Below, piece after piece: positions 18,891 to 26,961 of a DNA stretch of 64,000 nucleotides. Location: NCBI RefSeq assembly GCF_021026195.1, contig NZ_JAJNCT010000010.1, positions 310,001 to 374,000 on the forward strand, in the 5' to 3' direction. Position 1 is the first letter of the stretch. Every line of letters begins with the position of its first letter. The translations under genes were made by a program, and so were the position numbers. The stretch comes from Comamonas koreensis. Lineage in GTDB: Bacteria; Pseudomonadota; Gammaproteobacteria; Burkholderiales; Burkholderiaceae_C. Under the pieces are notes generated by a model. It saw only the letters and a program-made list of their open reading frames with translations, was not told the DNA's origin and searched no databases.

Positions 18891-19570
18891 GGTGCCACCC
18901 CGGTGGGCAGCGACTCGACCGGCACCAGATAGCCCAGGCCGCGCACATTCTGGATCAGCTCGGCACCCAGTTTTTTGCGCACCCCGTGGATATAGACCTC
19001 GACCGCATTGCTGCTAATGTCATCGCGCCAGGAATAGAGCTTCTCCTCCAGCTGTGCGCGGGAGAGCACGCGGCCAGGCCGGGCGATCAAAGGCTCAAGC
19101 ACCGCCCATTCGCGGGCTGACAGCTGCACCGGCTGCCCGGCCACAAAGGCCTCGCGCGAGGCGGGCACCAGCCGCACCTGGCCCCAGCAGTACTCGGGCT
19201 CGGCCCGGCCGCTGGCACGGCGCAACAGCGCACGAATGCGCGCCAGCAGCTCGTCCAGGTCATAGGGTTTGATGATGTAGTCGTCGGCGCCGGCGTCAAG
19301 CCCCGCCACCCGCTCGGCGATGGCATCACGCGCTGTCGCCACCAGCACCGGAATGCGGACCTGGCGCGCGCGCATCTCGCGCAACACCTGCAGTCCATCC
19401 ACCTTGGGCAGGCCCAGGTCCAGCAGCACCAGGTCATAGCCGGCAGTCGCCAGCGCCGTCTGCGCCATCGCCCCGTCCTTGACCCAATCCACCGCCCATG
19501 ATTCGGCACGCAGTGCATCCAGCACCACTTCGCCAATCATCTGATCATCTTCTACCAGGAGTATGCGCAT
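18887..19570 (-). CDS. OmpR-family response regulator
   Basis: This 227-residue transcription factor is paired with the adjacent kinase. I chose the Met of MRILLVEDD, where the receiver domain begins. The acidic pocket is ED (8-9), the phosphoacceptor is D51 (LVLLDLGLP), and the Lys is in IIKPYDLDEL. The C-terminal winged helix shows LSAREWAVLEPLI and the recognition-helix region VEVYIHGVRKKLG. It resembles QseB/TctD-type regulators. It precedes the kinase in a two-gene operon. Confidence 0.93.
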   Translation of the reverse strand: MRILLVEDDQMIGEVVLDALRAESWAVDWVKDGAMAQTALATAGYDLVLLDLGLPKVDGLQVLREMRARQVRIPVLVATARDAIAERVAGLDAGADDYIIKPYDLDELLARIRALLRRASGRAEPEYCWGQVRLVPASREAFVAGQPVQLSAREWAVLEPLIARPGRVLSRAQLEEKLYSWRDDISSNAVEVYIHGVRKKLGAELIQNVRGLGYLVPVESLPTGVAP

Positions 19571-20152
19571 GGCAGCATTATGCAAGCGGCCAATAACGTG
19601 ACGGGAAACAGGCCCAGAAGGAAAACGGGCTGACCCCCTCAATGGTGATCAGCCCGCAACCCGCATGATGGTTGGCAGACAAATAAGTGGCCCACATTGC
19701 GTCAATCGCTTTGTGCGCAACCTGCCTCCGCGCATACCGCCGTATGAATGAACGTTCGGACTTATTGTTGGCTTTGGTCCTGGCGTCCTGGCGAGATGGT
19801 CCGTCCCTTGTGCTCCATGGCGACCGCGATTATATGGACGCGCAGATGTCAATAACCAGGCACTATTGCAACAAAAGACTTCCTTCGCCTCGCCAACAGC
19901 AGGGCATCTTGTCCCAGCATCTTGCTACCATCATGAATTTGTTGAGAAAACCTGCATACCTTGGTATCCGCCAGCGCAGCCCCTGGGCAATGTCAACAAA
20001 GCTGTGCAAGCGCTCACCCCGTTGATGCGGGCAGTTGAGGCTACGGCACCGGGGAGGAGGTACCAGTCCGGCAAGGCGCTGCAATGGCTGGAGCAGCAGT
20101 CGCCGGGGTAATCTCTTCCCGGGCCTCTGGCCCATGGGACAATACGGCGCTT
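19571..20152. other. Gene-free stretch before hpnD
   Basis: I find no gene I can defend. On the minus strand GGGCTGA-14 nt-TCAGCCC followed by GTTTTCC (19624-19658) looks like a weak terminator. That would imply a short minus-strand transcript upstream, but no candidate RNA is clear. A plus-strand frame from a TTG at 19866 to 20111 has no recognisable motif. The hpnD promoter must lie here. Confidence 0.4.
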
Positions 20153-20995
20153 ATGACCACGCCCCAGCAGTATGTTCAAAACAAGGCCGCAGCCTCAGGC
20201 AGCAGCTTTTACTATGCCTTCCTCTTTCTGCCCAAGGACAGGCGTGCAGCGATCACCGCCTTTTATGCCTTTTGCAGAGAGGTCGACGATGTCGTCGACG
20301 AGGTGAGCGACCCGGGCGTGGCGGCGACCAAGCTGGCCTGGTGGCAGAGCGAGGTCCGCAAGAGCTTTGCCGGCCAACCCAGCCACCCCGTGATGCAGGC
20401 ACTGATGCCCCATGCCGGCACCTTCTCCATCCAGGCCGAGCACCTTCTGGCGGTGATTGAAGGCTGCCAGATGGACCTGGAGCAAACCCGTTACCTGGAT
20501 TTTCCAGGCCTGCAACGCTACTGCCACCTGGTGGCCGGCATCGTCGGCGAAGTGGCAGCCCGCATCTTTGGCCAGACCAGCCCGCAAACCACGCAGTACG
20601 CCCACAAGCTGGGCCTGGCGTTCCAGCTCACCAACATCATCCGCGATGTGGGCGAGGACGCGATGCGCGGCCGCATCTACCTGCCCGTCAACGAGCTGCA
20701 GCAGTTCGATGTCAAGGCGCATGAGATTCTCAACCGCAAGTACTCGGACCGCTTCGAGGCGCTGATGCGTTTCCAGGCCCAGCGCGCCCACCAGCTCTAT
20801 GACGAGGCACTGGCCCTGCTGCCGCAGGCCGATTACCGTGCCCAGAAGCCCGGACTGATGATGGCCAGCATCTACCGCACCCTGCTGCGCGAGATCGAGC
20901 AGGACAAGTTCCAGGTGCTGCACCAGCGCGTGAGCCTGACCCCCCTGCGCAAGCTCTGGCTGGCCTGGCGCATGCAGGCACTGGGCCGCATGTAA
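20153..20995 (+). CDS. hpnD: Presqualene diphosphate synthase HpnD
   Basis: This enzyme condenses two farnesyl diphosphates to presqualene diphosphate, the first step of the HpnCDE route. The 280-residue protein is close to the usual family length. The first Asp-rich motif is CREVDDVVDE and the second is NIIRDVGED. The substrate-binding segment YYAFLFLPKDRRAAI is at the start. I chose ATG at 20153 because upstream residues lack similarity to the family. hpnE begins one base after its stop, so they are one operon. Confidence 0.93.
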   Translation: MTTPQQYVQNKAAASGSSFYYAFLFLPKDRRAAITAFYAFCREVDDVVDEVSDPGVAATKLAWWQSEVRKSFAGQPSHPVMQALMPHAGTFSIQAEHLLAVIEGCQMDLEQTRYLDFPGLQRYCHLVAGIVGEVAARIFGQTSPQTTQYAHKLGLAFQLTNIIRDVGEDAMRGRIYLPVNELQQFDVKAHEILNRKYSDRFEALMRFQAQRAHQLYDEALALLPQADYRAQKPGLMMASIYRTLLREIEQDKFQVLHQRVSLTPLRKLWLAWRMQALGRM

Positions 20996-20996
20996 C

Positions 20997-22310
20997 GTGG
21001 CCAGCAGCCAACGCATCGCCGTGGTCGGTGGCGGCTGGGCCGGCATGGCCGCCGCCGTCGAGCTCGCCTCGGCCAGCGCCCACCAAGTGACGGTCTGGGA
21101 ATCCTCAGCCCACTGGGGCGGCCGCGCGCGCGGCCTGGCCTTGGCTTTGCCCAGCGGCGAGGAGATCACCGTCGACAACGGCCAGCATATTCTGATTGGC
21201 GCCTACACCGCCTGCCGCGCACTGATGGAGCGGGTGGGGGTCAGCACCGATGCGTCGTTCATCCAACGGCCGCTGGCCATGCGCTACCCCGATGGCCGGG
21301 GCATCCGTTTTCCCGACTGCGCACCGCCCTGGGATGCGCTGATCGGCATTGCCACCGCCAAAGGCTGGTCCTTGCTGGAGCGGCTGCACCTGCTGCGCCG
21401 GGCCGCTGCTTGGCAACGCCAGGGCTTTCGCTGCGCGCCACAGGCCAGCGTGGCCGATCTCTGCGCCGGCCTGCCCCCGCGCCTGCGGTCCGAGTTTTTT
21501 GAGCCGCTGTGCATCTCGGCGCTGAACACCCCTCTGCACCAGGCCAGTGGACAGGTCTTTCTGCGCGTGCTGCAAGACAGCCTGTTCGCAGTCGACAAGG
21601 GTTCGCACTTCTGGCTGCCGCTGGTGGACCTGGGCCAGCTGTTCCCCGTTGCCGCCGCCAGCTGGCTGCAGGCCCGGGGCCATGACTGCCATCTGGGCAG
21701 CCGGGTGCCGCAGTTGGTGCAGGCCAGTGCTGGCTGGCAGATCCAGGGGCAGCACTATGACCAGGTCCTGCTGGCCTGCCCGGCCTGGGAGGCGGCGCGC
21801 CTGGTGCAAGCCGCCTTTGCCCATCCAGCCAACGACCACGCTGAGGCCCTGGCCTGGGCCGACGACGCCGGGCGCCTGACGCACACCGCCATTGCCACCG
21901 TCTACGCCTGGAACCCGGCCCCCAACGCCCAAGGCCATAGCCTGCATGCCCCTTGGTTGGCGCTGCACAGCAGCCCCAGCCAGCCCGCGCAGTTTGTGTT
22001 TGACCGTGCCCAGCTGGGCGACCCTGCCGGCCTCTTGGCCTTTGTCATCAGCACCAGCGAGGGCGACCGCGCCGAGATCGAGCAGCAGGTCATCGCCCAG
22101 GCACAAGCCCAACTGGGCCTGGCCTTGCAGCCCCTCAAAACCGTGGTGGAAAAGCGCGCCACCTTTGCCTGTACCCCCGGCATGCAGCGCCCCGGCATGC
22201 TGATTGCACCCGGCCTGCTGGCCTGCGGCGACTACATCGACGGGCCCTACCCGGCCACCTTGGAAGGCGCAGTGCGCAGCGGCATCGCCGCCGCCCACGC
22301 GCTGGCCTGA
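20997..22310 (+). CDS. hpnE: Hydroxysqualene dehydroxylase HpnE
   Basis: This FAD-dependent enzyme reduces hydroxysqualene to squalene, the last HpnCDE step. The GTG start immediately follows the hpnD stop. The dinucleotide-binding motif VVGGGWAGMAAAVEL opens the 437-residue protein, followed by WESSAHWGGRARG and DNGQHILIGAY, typical of the amine-oxidase/phytoene-desaturase fold. The C-terminal FAD contact is ACGDYIDGPYPATLEGAVRS. No squalene-hopene cyclase lies nearby, so the fate of the squalene is not shown here. Confidence 0.92.
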   Translation: MASSQRIAVVGGGWAGMAAAVELASASAHQVTVWESSAHWGGRARGLALALPSGEEITVDNGQHILIGAYTACRALMERVGVSTDASFIQRPLAMRYPDGRGIRFPDCAPPWDALIGIATAKGWSLLERLHLLRRAAAWQRQGFRCAPQASVADLCAGLPPRLRSEFFEPLCISALNTPLHQASGQVFLRVLQDSLFAVDKGSHFWLPLVDLGQLFPVAAASWLQARGHDCHLGSRVPQLVQASAGWQIQGQHYDQVLLACPAWEAARLVQAAFAHPANDHAEALAWADDAGRLTHTAIATVYAWNPAPNAQGHSLHAPWLALHSSPSQPAQFVFDRAQLGDPAGLLAFVISTSEGDRAEIEQQVIAQAQAQLGLALQPLKTVVEKRATFACTPGMQRPGMLIAPGLLACGDYIDGPYPATLEGAVRSGIAAAHALA

Positions 22311-22317
22311 TCAGGAT

Positions 22318-23253
22318 TCAAACAGCACCCGCAGCCTGGCGCCAAGGCGCACCCTGCGCAAAATGCGCAATTACCCAGTCGCGCCAGGCGCTGGATGCGG
22401 CACTGCTCCATTGGCTGGACGGCCGCACCAGGTAGATGCCGGCATCGGCCTGCAGCTGCCACTGCGGCAACACCTCCTGCAAATGGCCGGCTGCCACCTC
22501 GGGGCCCAGCAGCCAGTCGCCGCCCGCGATGATGCCCAGGCCCTGGCGTGCGGCCACCAGCAGGGCCTCGTTGTCATTGCTGACCATGCTGGCGCGGATG
22601 CTGACCAGGCAGGATTCGGCCCCACGCGAGAACTGCCACTGCGGATAGCTGCGCAGCCCGGTAAAGCCCAGGCAGCGGTGCCGGGCCAGATCCTGCGGCG
22701 TATGCGGCCAGCCCTGCTCGGCCAGATAGCTGGGTGCAGCGCAGACCAGGCGCCGGTGGTCGCACAGCCGGGTCGCCACCAGGCTGCTGTCGGCCAGCGA
22801 CCCAATGCGGATCGCCGCATCAAAATGCTCGCCAATGATGTCCACAAAGCGCTCGGCATAGACCACATCCATCACCACCTGCGGATGGGCCTTGGCAAAC
22901 CCCGCCACCATGGGGCTGAGCCAGCGCCGCCCCATGCTGGCCGGCAAGGACAGCCGCAGCGACCCGCGCACAACCGCTGCGGCCTCGCTGGCCTGGCGCT
23001 GGGCCTGGTCCAGCAAGGCCATGGCCTCGCGCACCTGGGCCACAAAATGCTGGCCTGCGCTGGTAAACCGCAGCTGGCGCGTAGACCGCTCCAGCAAGCG
23101 AATCCCCAACCGCGCCTCCAGCGCACTCAGCCGGCGCGACAGCACCGTCGGGTGGCGCTGCAGCTGCGCGGCCGCCGCGACAAAGGACCCGGCATCGAAC
23201 ACCGCCAGCAAGGCGCTGAGTTCATCGGCGTGTTGGCTGTCGAGCAGGGGCAT
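22318..23253 (-). CDS. LysR-family transcriptional regulator
   Basis: This is a 311-residue regulator. The winged helix-turn-helix at residues 8-68 includes GSFVAAAAQLQRHPTVLSRRLSALE. It is followed by a ligand-binding domain (about 95-300) of the periplasmic-binding-protein fold with GSLRLSLPASMG at its start. It converges on hpnE and lies 90 bp downstream of a quinone oxidoreductase on the same strand, which may be a target. The inducer is unknown. Confidence 0.9.
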   Translation of the reverse strand: MPLLDSQHADELSALLAVFDAGSFVAAAAQLQRHPTVLSRRLSALEARLGIRLLERSTRQLRFTSAGQHFVAQVREAMALLDQAQRQASEAAAVVRGSLRLSLPASMGRRWLSPMVAGFAKAHPQVVMDVVYAERFVDIIGEHFDAAIRIGSLADSSLVATRLCDHRRLVCAAPSYLAEQGWPHTPQDLARHRCLGFTGLRSYPQWQFSRGAESCLVSIRASMVSNDNEALLVAARQGLGIIAGGDWLLGPEVAAGHLQEVLPQWQLQADAGIYLVRPSSQWSSAASSAWRDWVIAHFAQGAPWRQAAGAV

Positions 23254-23343
23254 GGTGGTGGGGCGGAGTGGCTGGTGTCCGCACTATAGGCCAAGACACG
23301 GTGGACGATGCGGCAACGCCGCCGCCGCCGCAGCGGCTTTGCA

Positions 23344-24318
23344 TCAAGGCAGCAGCACCACCGCGCCCTGGGTCTGCCCCGCCTCCAGATCCGCATGCGC
23401 GGCAGCCACATCCGCCAGCGCATAGCGGCGCCCAATGGCCGGTTGGATGATGCCCTGCTCCACCGCCTGCAGCACGGCGCTGGCGCGTTGCTGGTACTCG
23501 GCCGCGGTCGCGGTGTGCGCGGCCAGCGAGGGGCGGGTAATGTAGAGCGAGCCCTTGGCGTTGAGCGTGGCCATGTCGATGGCGGGCGGCGCACCGGTGG
23601 TCGCGCCAAAGGAGACCATCAGGCCCCGGGGTCGCAGGCAGTCCAGCGATGCGGCAAAGGACAGCTTGCCCAGGCCGTCATAGACCACATCGGCCATGCG
23701 GCCGCCGGTGGCATCGCGCACCTGCGCGGCCAGGGTCTGGGGATCGAACACCAGCGCCTGGTCGCAACCGGCGGCCAGCGCCCGGGCCTGGCTTTGCGGT
23801 TTGGAGACCACGCCGATGACGGTAGCGCCCAGGTGCTTGGCCCAGGAGGCCATCAGCTGGCCCACTCCGCCGGATGCGCCATAGAGCAGCACGACGGTGC
23901 CGGGGCCGACGGCATAGGTGCTCGTCAGCAGGTACTGCGCGGTAATGCCTTTGAACAGCACGGCGGCGGCCTGCTCGGCGCTGATGCCATCGGGCAGCTT
24001 GACCAGGCGCTCGGCCGGGTAGAGGCGTTCACTCGCATAGGCGCCCAGCGGGCCGGTGGCATAGGCCACCCGGTCGCCGACGGCAAACTGGCTCACCCCG
24101 GCGCCCAGCGCCAGCACCTGGCCAGCGCCTTCCAACCCCAGGCCAGAGGGCAGCGGGATGGGCGCAATGCCCTTGCGCTGCAGCAGATCGAGCGGGTTCA
24201 CGCCCACCGCTTCTTGCGCGAGCAAGACCTCACCCGGGCCGGGTGCGGCCAGCTCCAGCTGCTGCAGTTGCATGCATTCCGGGCCACCGGCTGCTGCCAA
24301 ACGAATCACTTGCGCCAT
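23344..24318 (-). CDS. Zinc-independent NADPH:quinone oxidoreductase, MDR family
   Basis: At 324 residues it has the QOR length. The GroES-like N-terminus includes VGVNPLDLLQRKG and the family glycine-rich segment LGLEGAGQVLALG. The Rossmann motif is LLYGASGGVGQL near residue 150. The Cys and His ligands of zinc alcohol dehydrogenases are absent. A strong AAGGAGTG ribosome site precedes the start. It likely reduces quinones or other activated carbonyls with NADPH; the substrate is not evident. Confidence 0.9.
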   Translation of the reverse strand: MAQVIRLAAAGGPECMQLQQLELAAPGPGEVLLAQEAVGVNPLDLLQRKGIAPIPLPSGLGLEGAGQVLALGAGVSQFAVGDRVAYATGPLGAYASERLYPAERLVKLPDGISAEQAAAVLFKGITAQYLLTSTYAVGPGTVVLLYGASGGVGQLMASWAKHLGATVIGVVSKPQSQARALAAGCDQALVFDPQTLAAQVRDATGGRMADVVYDGLGKLSFAASLDCLRPRGLMVSFGATTGAPPAIDMATLNAKGSLYITRPSLAAHTATAAEYQQRASAVLQAVEQGIIQPAIGRRYALADVAAAHADLEAGQTQGAVVLLP

Positions 24319-24444
24319 GCATCACTCCTTGCGGTTTTGTCGATGGCGCCAGCTTAGAGCCTGCATGGCAACAGATAAATAGCGCACCATACAGTTGATA
24401 GCTGCAGTGGGTGCAGCAATTGCCGCCGTGGCGATGCCGGTCTG

Positions 24445-25188
24445 TCAGGGAGCGGGCCGCCCCAGCAGACCACACAACTCGGTCAAATTGCGCACCAGCG
24501 CCTGGGGCGGGGGGCTGCTCAAGGGCCAGCGCAAGGCCTGGCCGGCTTCGCTGCGCTGGTGGTGGTCCAGCTCCTGGCGCTGCACCCAGGCGGCCTGCAT
24601 GCCGCAGGCCAGCGCGCCTTGCACATCCAGCTCGGCGTCGTCGCCCACATGCAAGAAGGCGGGCAGATCGATGCCGGCGCGCGCGGATGCAGCGGCAAAA
24701 ATGCGCCGGTCGGGCTTGGCCACGCCCACCTCGCGTGCGCTGGTGCTGGCCACAAACCAGGGCGACAGACCCACCAGGTCCAGCTGGGCATTGCCGTTGG
24801 AGACGGCGACCAGCGGGTAGCGCGAGGACAGCCAGGCCAGCGCGTCTTCGACCTCGGCAAACCAAGTCACCCGGTTGCGGGCCGCAAAGAACTGGGCAAA
24901 TACGGCCTCGACCAGCGCCTCATCGCCACCGCTTTGCTGCAGCGCGCGGCGGATGAACTGCTGGCGGAAATGCGTCATGTCATGCGACAGGTGCACAAAG
25001 TCATCGCGCACCGACTGGCGAATGCGCTGGGCCTCGGCCGCGTCCTGCAGCAAGGCAGCGGTTGCCGGCGCATGGTCCAGCAAAAATGCGTGCTGTGCGG
25101 CTTCGGCCGCCTTCAGGGTCGGCAGCACCGGCCAGAGGGTGTCATCCAGATCAAGGCTGATGGCACGGATTCGGGAGAGATCGAGCAT
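24445..25188 (-). CDS. HAD-superfamily hydrolase (subfamily IA)
   Basis: This is probably a small-molecule phosphatase. I chose the Met just before LDLSRIRAISLDLDDT; another is four codons upstream. The four HAD motifs are present: DLDDT (nucleophile Asp), AVSNGN (motif II), VAKPDRRIF (motif III Lys) and VGDDAELD (motif IV). An alpha-helical cap sits between motifs I and II. It is divergent from hemH with about 130 bp between the starts. The substrate is unknown. Confidence 0.88.
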   Translation of the reverse strand: MLDLSRIRAISLDLDDTLWPVLPTLKAAEAAQHAFLLDHAPATAALLQDAAEAQRIRQSVRDDFVHLSHDMTHFRQQFIRRALQQSGGDEALVEAVFAQFFAARNRVTWFAEVEDALAWLSSRYPLVAVSNGNAQLDLVGLSPWFVASTSAREVGVAKPDRRIFAAASARAGIDLPAFLHVGDDAELDVQGALACGMQAAWVQRQELDHHQRSEAGQALRWPLSSPPPQALVRNLTELCGLLGRPAP

Positions 25189-25317
25189 GGCGCCAAGCAT
25201 AGCGGATCGCTGCGGGCCAGCGCGCCCCAGCGGTCCGGTGTCGGACAAGGGCGCGCAGGCCCGCTGCGGCCAGGGGTATGCGCCGGGGCCCACTGCCAAG
25301 CTGCGACAATCCCAGCC

Positions 25318-26367
25318 ATGGTTTCACGCTTCCGACCCGAGCCTCTTGGCCAACCCCTCCCTGACAAAACCGGCATCCTGCTGTGCAACCTGGGCACACC
25401 GGATGCGCCCACCACAGCGGCCACCCGCCGCTACCTGGCCGAGTTTCTGAGCGACCAGCGCGTCGTCGAGATCCCGCCGCTGGTCTGGAAGCCGCTGCTG
25501 CACGGCGTGATTTTGCGCACGCGTCCGGCCAAGTCGGCCGCCAAGTACCGCAGCATCTGGATGCCCGAGGGCTCGCCGCTGGCCGTCTGGACGGAGAAGC
25601 AGGCCAAGCTGCTGCGCGGCACCTTGGGCGAAGCGGGCCACCAGGTGCTGGTGCGGCCAGCCATGCGCTATGGCAACCCCTCGATCGCCAGCCAGCTCGA
25701 TGCCTTCAAGGCCGAGGGTGTGCGCCGTGTGCTGGTGCTGCCGCTGTACCCGCAGTACTCGGCCACCACCACGGCCAGCGTGGTGGATGCCGTCAATGCC
25801 TGGTGCGCCAGCGCGCGCGACATTCCCGAGATCCGCTTTGTGCGCAGCTACCACCGAGACCCTGGCTATATCCAGGCGCTGGCCCAGAGTGTGCGCAAGC
25901 AGTGGCAGCTGGACGGCCGCGCGCCCAAGCTGGTGATGAGCTTCCACGGCATTCCCGAGCGCAATGTGCGCCTGGGCGATCCCTACCAGCAGCAATCGCA
26001 GGAGACGGCCCGCCTGCTGGCCGCCGAGCTGGGCCTGGCCGAGAGCGAGTACCTGCTGACCTTCCAGTCGCGCTTTGGCAAGGCCAAATGGCTGGAGCCC
26101 TATACCGAACCCAGCCTGATCGCGCTGGCCCAGCAAGGCCTGCGCCATGTGCAGGTCATGTGCCCCGGCTTTCCCGCCGATTGCCTGGAGACGCTTGAAG
26201 AGATCAACCAGGAGGTGCGCGAAGCCTTTGTGCATGCAGGCGGCCAGCAGTTCGACTACATTGCCTGTTTGAACGACCAGTCCCGCTGGATCCAGGCGCT
26301 GCGCGAACTGGCCCTGCAGCACCTGCAAGGCTGGGACACCGGCACGGCGCCATCCCAGCCCCGCTGA
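25318..26367 (+). CDS. hemH: Ferrochelatase
   Basis: This enzyme inserts ferrous iron into protoporphyrin IX, the last step of haem synthesis. The start MVSRFRPEPL gives 349 residues. GILLCNLGTPDAP begins the domain, YPQYSATT is conserved, and the metal-binding His is H210 in MSFHGIPERN. The FQSRFGKAKWLEPYT and CPGFPADCLETLEEI motifs complete the active site. It has a free frame extending far upstream, but that part is the antisense of the HAD gene. Confidence 0.95.
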   Translation: MVSRFRPEPLGQPLPDKTGILLCNLGTPDAPTTAATRRYLAEFLSDQRVVEIPPLVWKPLLHGVILRTRPAKSAAKYRSIWMPEGSPLAVWTEKQAKLLRGTLGEAGHQVLVRPAMRYGNPSIASQLDAFKAEGVRRVLVLPLYPQYSATTTASVVDAVNAWCASARDIPEIRFVRSYHRDPGYIQALAQSVRKQWQLDGRAPKLVMSFHGIPERNVRLGDPYQQQSQETARLLAAELGLAESEYLLTFQSRFGKAKWLEPYTEPSLIALAQQGLRHVQVMCPGFPADCLETLEEINQEVREAFVHAGGQQFDYIACLNDQSRWIQALRELALQHLQGWDTGTAPSQPR

Positions 26368-26403
26368 GCCGCCCCGCACCACGCTGCCACAGACCGCACC
26401 ACC

Positions 26404-26871
26404 ATGACCCTCCTCTCCCCTTACCGGCCCGAGCAGCGCGAGCGCGTGCTGGGTCTGTCCTTGCACGAGGCGCAGCTGCCCTTTGTCGCCCCGATTGCCC
26501 AGACCCTGGCCGAGCTGCACCCCCGGCTCGGCGCCCATCTGATTGCCGATGGCGAGCAGATTGCCGGCTTTTTCCTGATCGACCAGGACTATGCGCAACA
26601 CTACCCCTTTGCGCCGGCGGACAGCCTGGGCCTGCGCAGCTTCTTCATCGACCAGCGCTTTCAGGGCAAGGGCCTGGCCAAGCGCAGCCTGCAAGCGCTG
26701 CCCGCCTACCTGCGGGCGCAGGGCTTGGCTGCTACGTACGTATTTTTGACGGTGAACTGCAAGAACGCCGCCGCGATACCGCTGTACCGCCAGTGCGGCT
26801 TTGAAGACACCGGCGAACTGTACCTGGATGGCGGCTACGGCCCGCAGCACATCATGCGGCTGGCGCTCTAG
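26404..26871 (+). CDS. GNAT-family N-acetyltransferase
   Basis: The 155-residue single GNAT domain carries the acetyl-CoA loop RFQGKGLAKRSL (about residues 85-96) and the late motif NAAAIPLYRQCGFEDTGE. It is 36 bp after hemH on the same strand and may be co-transcribed with it. The acceptor substrate is unknown. Confidence 0.85.
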   Translation: MTLLSPYRPEQRERVLGLSLHEAQLPFVAPIAQTLAELHPRLGAHLIADGEQIAGFFLIDQDYAQHYPFAPADSLGLRSFFIDQRFQGKGLAKRSLQALPAYLRAQGLAATYVFLTVNCKNAAAIPLYRQCGFEDTGELYLDGGYGPQHIMRLAL

Positions 26872-26961
26872 CCCCGCTTGCGCTTTGTCCAGGCACCCCT
26901 CGACCCACCCACAAGGCCCCAGGCGCCCCGCGCCCCTGGGGCCCTCCAGAAAAATATCCCC

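Noticed and set aside
19866-20111. 81-codon frame before hpnD
   Set aside because: It starts with TTG, has no ribosome site and no motif; it ends 42 bp before hpnD but nothing supports expression.
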